Origin: Brachypterus glaber
Lineage: Eukaryota; Arthropoda; Insecta; Coleoptera; Kateretidae
Length of the DNA stretch: 64,000 nucleotides
Assembly: GCA_958510825.1 (NCBI GenBank)
Contig: OY294049.1
Coordinates: forward strand, 21,891,293 to 21,955,292
Direction: 5' to 3'
Part shown: in pieces, positions 55,125 through 64,000 of the stretch
How positions within the stretch are numbered: position 1 is the first letter of the stretch
Layout: each line of letters starts with the position of its first letter
Translations under genes and position numbers: made by a program
The notes under the pieces: model-generated
Told to the model about the DNA's origin: nothing
The model's input: only the letters and a program-made list of their open reading frames with translations
Databases searched by the model: none

Positions 55125-55600
55125 TTGTTTTTCTGCAAACCTTTGAATGTTTAAACATGCATTGTTAAGTTTGTGGTTTCCTTTTATATGACTGCTAATG
55201 TTTATAAAGGTAACTGGGTGTCATTATAAATAGAGAATAACAATATAAGCTTAGTGGCAAGTAATTAGGTGTCAGGACCAGCTATCTAAAAGCATAAATC
55301 TAAACATGCGTCTTTATGGGATCCCGCCTTACGTTAAAGGTATTTCGCGTGACTTTGGCCCGCCACCGCGATTAAGCCAAATTGGATTTTACTATATCTT
55401 AGACGAGAATAAATGTTTACTCGCACCAGAAAAGAACCATGTTTATTGGTTACAGTTTAGGAGATACAAATATTTTAAAGTTTGAAGGACCAAACTTGAG
55501 TATTTCATTTTTTTTTTTCGAGCGTTATCTTATGGCGAATAATAGTAATTTGCCTATTTTTGCTGGTCGAATCTGATTTGCAAGCCGAGGAACGACACTG
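55125..55600. other. No gene seen
   Basis: A mixed-composition segment at 55310-55400 (GGGATCCCGCCTTACGTTAA and GGCCCGCCACCGCG) is GC-rich but has no long ORF. Confidence 0.35.
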
Positions 55601-55602
55601 AT

Positions 55603-55962
55603 AATAGTATATTAAAGTACTAGTTTCATAACACCCGGGTACTTTAGAAAACTCGCCGCAAGCGGCTCGTTTTCTAAACTTGTACTCGTGCGCTAAAAAC
55701 AGGTTATGCAACAAGTGCTTTCTACTATTTCTATTTTGCTCTAAAATTTAATAAAACTTACATTTAAATTAATGTTTATTAATTTAGGGTTTTTTTTTTG
55801 GGTTGGAATTACAATTTTTTTTTTAATTCATAGAACAAACGATATTTTGATGTCTTTTATAGTCAGCTTTCCTCTTTTTCACTCCAAGTAACCAAGCCAC
55901 AATTTTAACACGGTAAAAATTAAGTTACATATGTTATAAAACTATTACTTTAATATACTATT
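55603..55962. mobile_element. Family P hairpin element, copy 2 (360 bp)
   Basis: Ends AATAGTATATTAAAGTACTA and its complement, as at 31411-31553. The inner hairpin GTACTTTAGAAAACTCGCCG / CGGCTCGTTTTCTAAACTTG has the apex CAAG. A diverged ~50-bp direct repeat (TTTGCTGGTCGAATCTGATT at 55567 and TTTGCTGGACGAGACTCATT at 55979) flanks it. Confidence 0.65.
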
Positions 55963-55969
55963 GTGTGTC

Positions 55970-56685
55970 TTTGCTGGACGAGACTCATTTTCAAGCCGAA
56001 GAACGACATTGATAAAATGTGTATTGTACAACCAACACATGTACCTACATGTAAAAAAATTAGTACCAAACGAATATTTTTTCGAGTAAGGTTTTCCTGA
56101 TGATGATTATAGCCATTTTAAGTACCCTACATGAAGAAAAATCTTAAGGTTTATAGGGAAATCTTTGAGGGTATAAAATATAGAAAACATAAAGAACTAA
56201 TATAACGTTGTCTGTACCTTTTTAAAGTTAAAAAGTAGATATAGTTAACCTTTTTTAGAAGTTGAGATACACAATTCCAAAGTAACAAACAAGGCATTTT
56301 TGTTGCTTAAGTATACATAATATATACTTTAACGCCAAAATGACACAAAATTTATTATAGTTACATTGAATCTATGAGCATAGTTTACCAACTTGCAACT
56401 TGAATTTATTTGTGAAACTTATGCCAACATTTTCTTTATGTCAATTGTTAGTTCTGTGTCCCTTATTTTGTGGTACATACCATAAACCTTCTTTATATGT
56501 TTTTCCTAATGGATTGTAGCTTTATTTTATTTATATAGAACAAATAAATAGTAAAATTATAATGTATATTTACAAGAAACATGTGTATAAAACATTATTA
56601 ATTAGTCCACTTCTGTAGAGTAAGTTTTTCCACTCAGGTATGATTCGGCATCATCACCCAAGTGGTAAAAATTTGCTTAAATCTG
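55970..56685. other. No gene seen
   Basis: AT-rich, apart from the flanking direct-repeat copy at 55973-56018. No ORF. Confidence 0.4.
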
Positions 56686-56689
56686 TTCT

Positions 56690-57480
56690 GAGAAATTATG
56701 AATACAAAATGTGAAACGGGTGCCTTTTCTAGACGAGTTGAAAAATGAGGAAGTTTATAAAATAAGATATAAAATTGACGTCAATTTTGGACCATTTCCC
56801 TTTGTTTTTTCTTTGTAGCTTTATCGGATTGTTTTTCTGGCCGCACCATTATCAGAAATTTATTAAAAGAAAAATTAATTGAAATTAATTTTACCTATTA
56901 TTGAAATTTTTTAGTGTCAAAATTTGATATCTATAGATCTAATCTAATAAAAAATGTAAAAATATATCAAAAATTATTAAAATGCTTATATCTCGCAAAC
57001 TAAAAGTCCTTCGATAAAATGATTACATGTGTTTTTGTTGGGAATTAACCACCCCACAGGGGGTGCTTACGTCTAGTTGGTAAAATTGAGTGGCTGATTT
57101 CGTAAACTTAATGATGAAAAAATTGAGGGTAAATGGAAATTGGTCAGTAAATTGTTTACTCAGGCGTAAAGCTGTTTTTTTGATTTGGGTTTCTCAATTT
57201 TTGAATTTTTAGTTGGGAAATATTTGCTCCCCCTCCCCAAAAAAAAAATGCTTCGGAGAACCACTGAAAATATTTAAAAAAAATTCTGTCAGGGGGTGCT
57301 GGATTTTTTTTCCAGTTACGGTCCTGAAACATTATTTTCATTTATGCAAATTTTGTCCTACTATAAATAATAAGAGAGATATTGCTAAAAATTATAATTT
57401 TGTCCATTTTACCCCTTACCCTAAGCTAATGTTAACCATATGTAATGTGACGCAAATATTAAAGGTCTTGAATCGTTTGG
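56690..57480 (+). repeat. Dispersed repeat F, copy 2 (interrupted)
   Basis: Same landmarks as 18780-19300, but about 300 bp of unrelated sequence (57046-57350; C- and A-rich, with CACCCCACAGGGGGTGC at the left edge) separate GTTGGGAATTA from CCTACTATAAATAATAAG. This is an insertion in this copy. Confidence 0.6.
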
Positions 57481-57554
57481 TAAAAGAATTTTTTCCTACG
57501 ACCTAGTTAGTAAGGGTGGGGAGGCTACAAGCCAGCCCATTATGGCCCTTTTTG

Positions 57555-57612
57555 CCACTACGACCTAGTTAGTAGTTAATGCATATTTCCCATCCGTTGC
57601 CTATGACAACTT
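57555..57612 (+). repeat. CCTACRACCTAG element, head fragment
   Basis: ACGACCTAGTTAGTAGTTAA and CATCCGTTGCCTATGACAAC match the first ~60 bp of 4193-4516. A shorter CCTACGACCTAGTTAGTAA sits just upstream at 57494, so two heads lie close together. Confidence 0.5.
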
Positions 57613-58430
57613 TAACAAAAATACCTTTTATTTTATTAGGAATACCCTGTAAGGTCAAGAAATTGTATTTAACACAATCAACCTTTAGAAGCCCACAAAT
57701 AAAGTAAATGCAGTCAACAAATAAAGACAAAGTAAGGTAAAGAGATTTCTTGACACCTAATTACTCGTATGTAAATAAGAGCATTTATTCTTAAGAAATC
57801 TAGAACAGGCCAGATTGTCAACAAAAATACAAACCACGTCAAATAAAAAAGTTATATACCTAATAGTAGCTTTTATTCGATTATATCTAAACTCAATTTT
57901 TTTTGTAGATTTTTTTATTACTGCAAAAACTAAAATAGTCGAATTTGATTGGTTAATTGATTTTGAAACTGATGACATTTTAACTCATAGTCAATTTTTT
58001 GCCAAAAATACAAATTTATTAAAATATATTTAATTATAACTGTGAATATTCGAATCAAAATGTGGTCTGCAAAGACGAAATATGTGAGTCATAATCTAAC
58101 ATATAGTACTTAATTTTTTATTCGAATGGATCCATACCAATAATTATATAATAATAACAATCTGTGAAGATATGTAATGATCCTCATTCCATTATATATT
58201 ATTTACAGGAAAACAAAAAAAAAATACATTTTTTTAAGATCTTTTAAAAAACAAAACTTATTAAAAAAAAATGAAAAAAAAAAAGTTTTAAAAAAGAATT
58301 TCAAAAATATCAATTTTTTTTATTTTCTTTTTGTAGAATTGATCCTTATACCTAATAAGAGTAATATTGTTCTGAAAAAAAATGCGTTAATCAGAATTTT
58401 CATTTAGCTTTTTTCCTTTTTTTTTTTTAA
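57613..58430. other. No gene seen
   Basis: AT-rich with long A-runs at 58205-58300. The overlapping short ORFs on both strands at 57757-58033 are low complexity. Confidence 0.45.
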
Positions 58431-58434
58431 GTTT

Positions 58435-58740
58435 AACCCCACATAACTTTTTGTTTTTGGGGAGATTACTTTCAAATGCAATAGGGATCTTCTCCTCATA
58501 GAAATTGATTTTTCCTGAAAATTTCAAGTCGATCGGATTATTCGTTCTTGAGTTATTGTGTTCACAAAAATCGTGACATCGGACAGAAATTTGAAAAAAA
58601 AAAGTTGTTTATTTTTTCATGAAAGAAATAGATTTATATCCAAGAATTTTTTGTCTAGGACGATTTTTGATTTTTTTTACTCGAAAATACCGTATAATCT
58701 TAGTCTAGCGCTGGCGCCGTGAATAATATAATATAATAAT
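58435..58740 (+). repeat. Dispersed repeat D, copy 3
   Basis: Starts CCCCACATAACTTTTTG, passes CTTGAGTTATTGTGTTCACA and AAATCGTGACATCGGACAG, and ends GCGCTGGCGCCGTGAATAAT. It is the most complete copy and shows that copies at 2877 and 38283 are truncated at opposite ends. Confidence 0.65.
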
Positions 58741-59380
58741 TATAATTTGAAGTGGCCTAAGGTAAATAAAGCATTTAACATGAGCTGCTCGATAAACTAG
58801 ATTTAAATCTAGCTTGTCTTATTTTGTGTGGTATGCGTCAATATGTGGTCTCAATAGGATTTTCGACATCTGAAGGGATTGTCCTGAAAAATATTTTCTC
58901 TTTTCGTGAAAATTTAGATCTAGGATTTTCCTCTTTTACTTTATGAACAAAGCAAAACTTACATTTTATTTTAGTGATTCTATTTAGAATTGTATTTAAA
59001 TTATAGCCTATTTTTCTATTTCGTCTTTCTATTATTCTAAAAAAGAAAGATACCCAATACACTTTTTTAATTTTGACAAAAAAAGTTGAGCTTAAGTTGA
59101 CTTACAGCTTTATGGACAAACAGACAAATTTAGTTAAATATACAATGAAAAACGATCTGGATGGGTACAATAGTTAAATAAAAATACGGACCATTTTTCA
59201 GGTTACTATAACCAGAAATCTGGTAAGGGTAACAACACAGCGGTAACAAAAGTTGGATTTTAAGGATCTGCACAATAATTTGTCTTGTTGCCTTAACCAG
59301 ATTTTTGATCGCAGAAAACAGAAAAATATCTGTTCCGTATTTAACTATTGTGTTGGATGGGGCAGTGTACACATAAAATT
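58741..59380. other. No gene seen
   Basis: AT-rich. The 74- and 80-codon minus-strand ORFs here are low complexity and unsupported. Confidence 0.4.
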
Positions 59381-59382
59381 AG

Positions 59383-59421
59383 GATTCCGTGTCTTTCAAT
59401 ATGTTCAAAGCCATATTCTCT
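59383..59421 (-). repeat. Split arm of an inverted repeat (distal part)
   Basis: Read on the minus strand, AAGAGAATATGGCTTTGAAC followed by ATATTGAAAGACACGG matches the plus strand at 61799-61836. Together with 61679-61698 it forms one arm of an older inverted repeat that the non-LTR element interrupted. Confidence 0.7.
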
Positions 59422-61678
59422 TTTTTATTTATTTATTTTTATTTTTATTAACGGATATCCTTTTTTACAAACATTTAAGTACAATAGAATAAAACATGTT
59501 ATATGCTAACTAGAATATTTAACTGGACACTTATAATTAATATAATAATTTTTAACGTATAATTAATATAATACTCTTTTAATGTTATTTTTAAATTTAT
59601 TTAAACTTAAATAAAAAATATCACAGTCATTGATTGTGTTTATTAAATTGGTCATTCTACATAAAGGAGAGTGCATTCCATAGTTTGTTCAGTGAAATGG
59701 AACAAAAAATAAATTATTAAACCTTAAGTTTGCTAATGGAACACAGATAGAAAATTGTGAAAGAATTGGTGGACATTTTATTATGAAGTGAAAAACTTTT
59801 TAAATAAACATAATATCGTAGTATGAACGACGTTTCTCCAATAAAGGTAAGGTAAAATAAGTTAACAACTCGTTAATGTTGCTATTTGCATAGTCAATGT
59901 TATTTTTGAAACACAGTAATCTAATAAATTTTTTTTGAATATTTTCTAAACGTAATATATGGGTTGTATAACTTGGCGACCAAATCAATGACCCGTATTC
60001 TAGGCCTGACCGAACAAAACTAGTGTATAAAACAATTAGACATCGTGTATCAGTAAACGTAGTAGTATATCGTTTAATAAACCCTAAATTTTTATTTGCC
60101 TTAGTAACTATCTTGTCAATATGATCAGTAAAATTTAATTTGGTATCAAGGCGAACACCTAAATCTTTAAAAACTTTAACTCTATCAATTGGGACATTAT
60201 CTATACAATATACACCGTAAGTGGGCATTAATTTCCTAGTGAAGGTCATTGATTTACATTTTGAAATGTTTAAACATAACCCATTTGACTTACACCAGTT
60301 ATTAAACAGAGTTAGATCGTTTTGAAGATGAATCTTATCAGCAAGACATTTAATAACCTTGAAAAGTTTGCAATCATCGGCAAATAAAAGGAATAAGACA
60401 GTTAAGATTTTTTTGACATAATTTATAAACAACAAGAACAGTATTGGATCCAAATGGGTACCCTGGCCAACACCTGAGAGAACATCGAACACGTCTGAGA
60501 TAAAGCCATTTAAATATACAAACTGTTTACGTCCATTTAACATAGAGCTTAAACATGATAAGAGTGGACCATTAATATGGTAAAATTTTTCTAGTTTCAA
60601 TAGAAGCAGCGGTACTGGTACTCTATCAAAGGCCTTCTGCAAGTCGGTGAAAATACATTCAACAACGTGTCCCTCCTCTAGGGATGTTGTTATTAAATTA
60701 GTAAATAAAAATAAGTTGGTTTCAGTAGACTTACCCGATATGAATCCATGTTGTTCGTCAATAATTGTATGTTTGACATGCTGCATTACTTGATTTGAAA
60801 CAATAAAATCGAACATTTTAGCAAAATTCGAATTAATACATATTGGGCGGTAATTACTGATATTCGACTTACTGTTTGATTTGTAAATTGGAATGACTTT
60901 CGAGGTTTTCCATGCTATAGGATAATCACCATTGTTCAAACATTTTCTGAAAATAATTAACAATGGCTCAACCAAAGGAAGGCATTTTTTAATAAAGGTC
61001 CCAGGTATACCATCGGGTCCACTAGTGTTGTTGTTGTTTAATCTAGAGATGGCTACATGTATGTCATTTTCGAATAAATCAAAGAAAGAAAAATTATTTA
61101 ATGTGGAATCATAGCTAGAATCTAAGGTATTCAAATTTGAGTCTTGATAAGTACTTTTGAAAAAAGAAGCGAAAGCATTACATATATTTTGACCGCCTGA
61201 ATAGGGATTTCCTTGAAAGTTTATAATGTTTGGTACTTCTGTATCAGTTTTAACGGATTTTATATAACCCCAAAAATTTTTTGAATCATCAATAATGCCT
61301 TCTTGTATATCTGTTATGTACAAGTCGTGATCTAATTTTAATTTTTCTTCGCATGCCTTTCTTATGTCAGAAAACACTTGATAATCAAGGGGCAAATTTG
61401 ATAACTTAAACTTTTTATGAGCTTCTTTTTTCTTAAATATGAGATTTTGCGTATCCTTATGAACCCAAATGGGAAAACTAGACTGTTTTTTTACTGTTTT
61501 TGGGACGTATTTTTCAAATAATTTATTTAAAAAGTTATAAAATTGGGTAACAGCCTCGTTTAGAGGCAAATTATTAAGAAATTTCCAATTAATTTTGGAG
61601 ATTTCTGTATTAATAGTATTAAAATCAGCCTTGTTAAAATTATAAGATTCGATGTCATTGCTGGGCATTTTTATGTAG
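59422..61678 (-). mobile_element. 5'-truncated non-LTR retrotransposon insertion (2.26 kb)
   Basis: The boundaries come from the interrupted host repeat. The uninterrupted plus-strand copy reads CTTGAAACAAGAGAATATAG (61789-61808). On the minus strand CTTGAAACAA stops at 61679 and AGAGAATATGG resumes at 59421. The 3' end carries a TAAATAAATAAAAA-like tail (about 59415-59450), and the 5' end starts inside ORF2, after the endonuclease domain. This is the normal result of incomplete target-primed reverse transcription. The target duplication is short or absent (about 2-4 A/G bases). Confidence 0.8.
59563..61668 (-). pseudogene. Non-LTR reverse transcriptase ORF2, jockey/CR1 group
   Basis: The open part encodes 622 residues. 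Motifs in order: SGPDGIP (216-222), NYRPIC (272-277), GFISGKST (308-315), TDLQKAFD (341-348, catalytic Asp), SGVGQGTHLDP (398-408, usual form SGVPQGSxLGP) and FADD (429-432, the catalytic pair). The thumb motif GLCLNISKCK (463-472) and FKDLGV (500-505) follow, then YGSLIWSP (558-565). It would copy element RNA into DNA at the nicked target. The N-terminal endonuclease and ORF1 are missing. Reading past the TAA at 59800-59802 restores 79 codons of obvious C-terminal sequence (ending NNIKRVLY) with one more stop (TGA), so the true end is 59563. The P-to-G and G-to-D changes in the QG motif and two stops mark it as dead but fairly young. Confidence 0.85.
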
Positions 61679-61836
61679 TTGTTTCAAGGCTAGCATTTCA
61701 TTTTGACCAAAGTCAAAGTCTTTGAATGAAGAACACAGGTTTTTGAATAAAGATCCGCGCTCTTTATTTAAGGACATGGAAGAAATGCTAGCCTTGAAAC
61801 AAGAGAATATAGCTTTGAATATATCGAAAGACACGT
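61679..61836 (+). repeat. Older inverted repeat interrupted by the retroelement
   Basis: TTGTTTCAAGGCTAGCATTT (61679-61698) and its exact complement (about 61781-61800) flank a centre that is itself partly self-complementary around TTTGAATAAAGATCCGCGC. Both strands read EMLALKQ followed, once the retroelement is removed, by ENxALNIxKDT. This looks like an inverted duplication of a former coding sequence, perhaps a coiled-coil protein such as a retroelement ORF1. Confidence 0.65.
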
Positions 61837-61839
61837 GTC

Positions 61840-62335
61840 CTTGGTTCAAGGAATTCTTTTTTTCTGTGTATGTGTATAGTTAATAAACTACTGTTTATAT
61901 ATATTATATTATGAATGAGAAATTGACATAGATTGAGAAAAGAAAATCTGCTTTGATGAAAAAAGTTACTTTTATATATAGCTAAAAACTTTTAAACTTT
62001 AAAAAATTTTGATGTCGGTAATAAAACCAATAATTTAATCTATCAAAAAATATGACGGTTTAAATTTAAAGTTTTACTTTATATAACACCTGTGCTTTGG
62101 AAATTAAAAACCTGACTTTTCTGTACCTGCCTGTGATCAGAATGTTAAAGTTTCGCAATAAATCGTACTTTGTTTTCTTTTCTTCAATTTTTGTTATTCG
62201 AAGTTTTTTGGAAGTGTACTACATATGGTATTATTTTGATTTAAACAATATACCTATAAATATATCATATACATTATGTTTTAAATATAAATATTTAAAT
62301 AAATAGTTTAAATTTTACTTTCCCCAAGGAAAGTC
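61840..62335. other. No gene seen
   Basis: AT-rich. The 69-codon ORF at 62097-62306 is Phe/Tyr/Asn-rich chance sequence. Confidence 0.45.
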
Positions 62336-62339
62336 TTGC

Positions 62340-62470
62340 GTTAGTAAAAAAAATTCGAAAAAATATGATTTCCGTCAAAACAAAATTCTGTCGGCCTGTC
62401 GATCTGTGTATCCGGGAAATTTGTGACCACGATAACTCAAGAACGCTTCGGGCTATAGACTTTGACAAAT
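62340..62470 (+). repeat. Degenerate GACGG-type module
   Basis: GTCGGCCTGTCGATCTGTGT, then GTGACCACGATAACTCAAGA, is a diverged relative of the ATCGTG / TTGAGTTATCGTG module of repeat D, here in mixed orientation. Confidence 0.35.
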
Positions 62471-62980
62471 TTGGAGCACGGGTTGATTATCCAAAGTTCT
62501 AGGCTGGGATTGTTTTTCGTAAAAATCGGGTTGGGGTAAGGTGGTAAAATGGGGTAAAAACAATTTTTTTCAAAAACATATTTTTTTCAGTATTATTAAT
62601 TTGAGCCATTTTGCCTCAATGATTATTTATATCGATAAAAAAATCTAAGACAGAAAATAAAATTAAAATGTTCTTATCGGGCGCACCTATTTATAGATGC
62701 GCTGGTAAGGTATTGTGTTTAAAATAATACTTATCTGCTATATCTTCTTAACCTAAAAAATATTATTAGTCAATACCTTACCAAAGTTAAAAAATTTTGC
62801 CTACATAAATAATTTTTAATAAAATTCTTGATAAATCGTTAAAATAATTAAAAAAGAACGAAAAACTGAATAAAAGTTAACTTCTAATGATCTAACCTGA
62901 TTCCGTTTTTAAAGAAAATTATTAGTTTTTGAAAGAATTTTCTTTGAAAACGGGATGTGGATTTTTTCATTTGAAGTGAA
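62471..62980. other. No gene; one hairpin
   Basis: GGTAAGGTATTG (62704) and CAATACCTTACC (about 62773) form a loose 12-bp hairpin. Otherwise AT-rich. Confidence 0.4.
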
Positions 62981-62984
62981 AATT

Positions 62985-63530
62985 ATTATATTGGGGGTTT
63001 TGAGGTTGCTGAAAGTGAATCTGATAATAAAAAAATCTAACTCCGCCCCCAGAGGGGGTAGTTTTCGTGAAAATTTGTATATTGGGTTTTTTGAGGTTGC
63101 TGAAAGTGAATCCGATAATAAATATTATATTATGCACCTAGTATGCAAACTAAGTCTTTAGTGTTCGAGACTGAAGTTTTTTTGCTGAGACGTGGTGCAT
63201 ATACTATTTTTTCTACTACCTAAAGCTAGTAACTCCAAATATCAGTTAAAAATAAATTTTAAAAATAATTTTGACATAGCTGTCAGTTGACAAATAAGTT
63301 GAAAAAAGTTAGTAGTTGTCTCAAAACTTTTTCTTTATTGACCGTCGTCAATAAACAATGCTTAACAACGGTCAATAATAAATGGATTCACTGATTTTAT
63401 TGGTTGCCAAGGTAATCAAGCCTTGACAACGGTAGATAATATGTTAGCTAGCACTTAATTAGGTTGTAGAAAAAAATCCATTTCACGCCCGGAGGACAAA
63501 AATTGTAAAGCTCTTTTACTGGTCAGTGTA
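62985..63530 (-). mobile_element. Repeat S carrier element, split by a hairpin element
   Basis: On the minus strand it starts TACACTGACCAGTAAAAGAG at 63530, as at 41270. It is interrupted at about 63490 by a CCTACRACCTAG element and resumes at about 63120 with TTCACTTTCAGCAACCTCAA and one and a half units of repeat S, including CCCCCTCTGGGGGCGG. It confirms that repeat S travels inside a defined element. Confidence 0.6.
63123..63478 (-). mobile_element. CCTACRACCTAG element, copy 3 (diverged)
   Basis: On the minus strand it begins CTACAACCTAATTAAGTGC and ends in the hairpin 63123-63225, with TAGTATATGCACCACG and GCATAATATAAT as ends. GACCGTCGTCAATAAACAAT and its complement add an inner inverted repeat (63340-63385). 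The CpG apex is eroded. Confidence 0.55.
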
Positions 63531-64000
63531 TATATTCTCTGATTGCCGCAAAGGAAGTTATTTTCCAATTAAAAAAAAAATAAATGTGCAGAAATTTACG
63601 CCATTCGAATGAAAAAATCCACATTTTTGGCGATTTTTTGCCGTTTTTTCCAAATTTTTATACGAGAAGTATATCCAAACTTGGTTTTATTGCAAAAAAA
63701 ATGTCAATTTCGGTTATCTCGCACCAATACAGATTTTCACACCATTTGAATAAAGTATTTAATGTGTCGTTTCAAGGGGTCTAACAAGCAAAGTGTCAAA
63801 TCGATATCTCAAAAATTAGATGAAATAATACCGCCGTTATCATTGGACTCGGGGCAGCTGATATTATCAGAAATAGCCAGTCCCTAGTCAGTCGGAATTT
63901 ATGACTAGCACAGTGATATATGCAAAGTGGGACTATTTTATGAAACTTGACAGATATCATAAAATGTTATTGCTATGATAATGAATTAAGGTTAAGCTTT
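63531..64000. other. No gene seen
   Basis: AT-rich DNA to the window edge. A 66-codon ORF at 63584-63784 includes KIHIFGDFLPFFPNFYTRS but shows no domain. Confidence 0.4.

Overview
This window is AT-rich, intron- or intergenic-type eukaryotic DNA from an arthropod, most likely an insect with a large, transposon-swollen genome such as a beetle or hemipteran. The order is an inference from the repeat style and cannot be settled here. The evidence for an insect is the absence of long host ORFs, jockey/CR1-type non-LTR reverse transcriptases with short simple-repeat tails, tRNA-derived SINEs, TTAA-flanked piggyBac-like miniature elements, and dozens of inverted-repeat (foldback/MITE) elements. 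There is one 200-base assembly gap (49680-49879). I see no bacterial operon, CRISPR array, rRNA, complete protein-coding host gene or intact autonomous transposon.

Layout. 0-8 kb: a 414-bp MITE (a second copy lies at 35.55 kb), a small TIR element, a three-level nest at 3.26-5.39 kb and a 1.17-kb foldback element at 6.07-7.24 kb. 8-18 kb: members of a TACAGGGTG-ended family, two copies of a GTTACGTAACG/poly-C element, a palindrome next to hammerhead-like motifs, and a TTAA-flanked 720-bp element holding three units of a ~115-bp tandem repeat. 19.7-28.3 kb: two pairs of long inverted duplications enclosing further foldback elements. The stretch at 23.75-26.4 kb is the least repetitive of the window; it holds a possible TATA/initiator promoter and two short coding-like ORFs. 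28.9-35 kb: a 760-bp TIR element, a 1.27-kb inverted-repeat element with two insertions, and a poly-C-ended element with an RT fragment in its interior. 35.5-44.4 kb: more MITEs, a six-unit 97-bp tandem array and nested elements. 45.9-49.7 kb: a 528-bp hairpin with hammerhead-like ends, two copies of one SINE family and an inverted pair of 15-bp minisatellite arrays. 50.7-64 kb: a non-LTR 3' fragment, GC-rich-TIR and TACAGGGTG-type elements, a 2.26-kb 5'-truncated non-LTR insertion at 59.42-61.68 kb inside an older inverted repeat, and another tandem-unit element split by a hairpin element.

Functionally this is a transposon graveyard. The RT ORF at 59.8-61.7 kb keeps its catalytic FADD motif but has no endonuclease and two stops near its C terminus. 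The recurring theme is self-complementary DNA: many loci could form long hairpins if transcribed, and several share a CpG-rich apex in an otherwise ~70% AT background. Repeat boundaries are read by eye and are good to about 5-20 bases unless target duplications fix them. No genuinely new multi-gene system is evident; the best leads are the hairpin class, the shared tandem unit, the SINE family and the hammerhead-like motifs.
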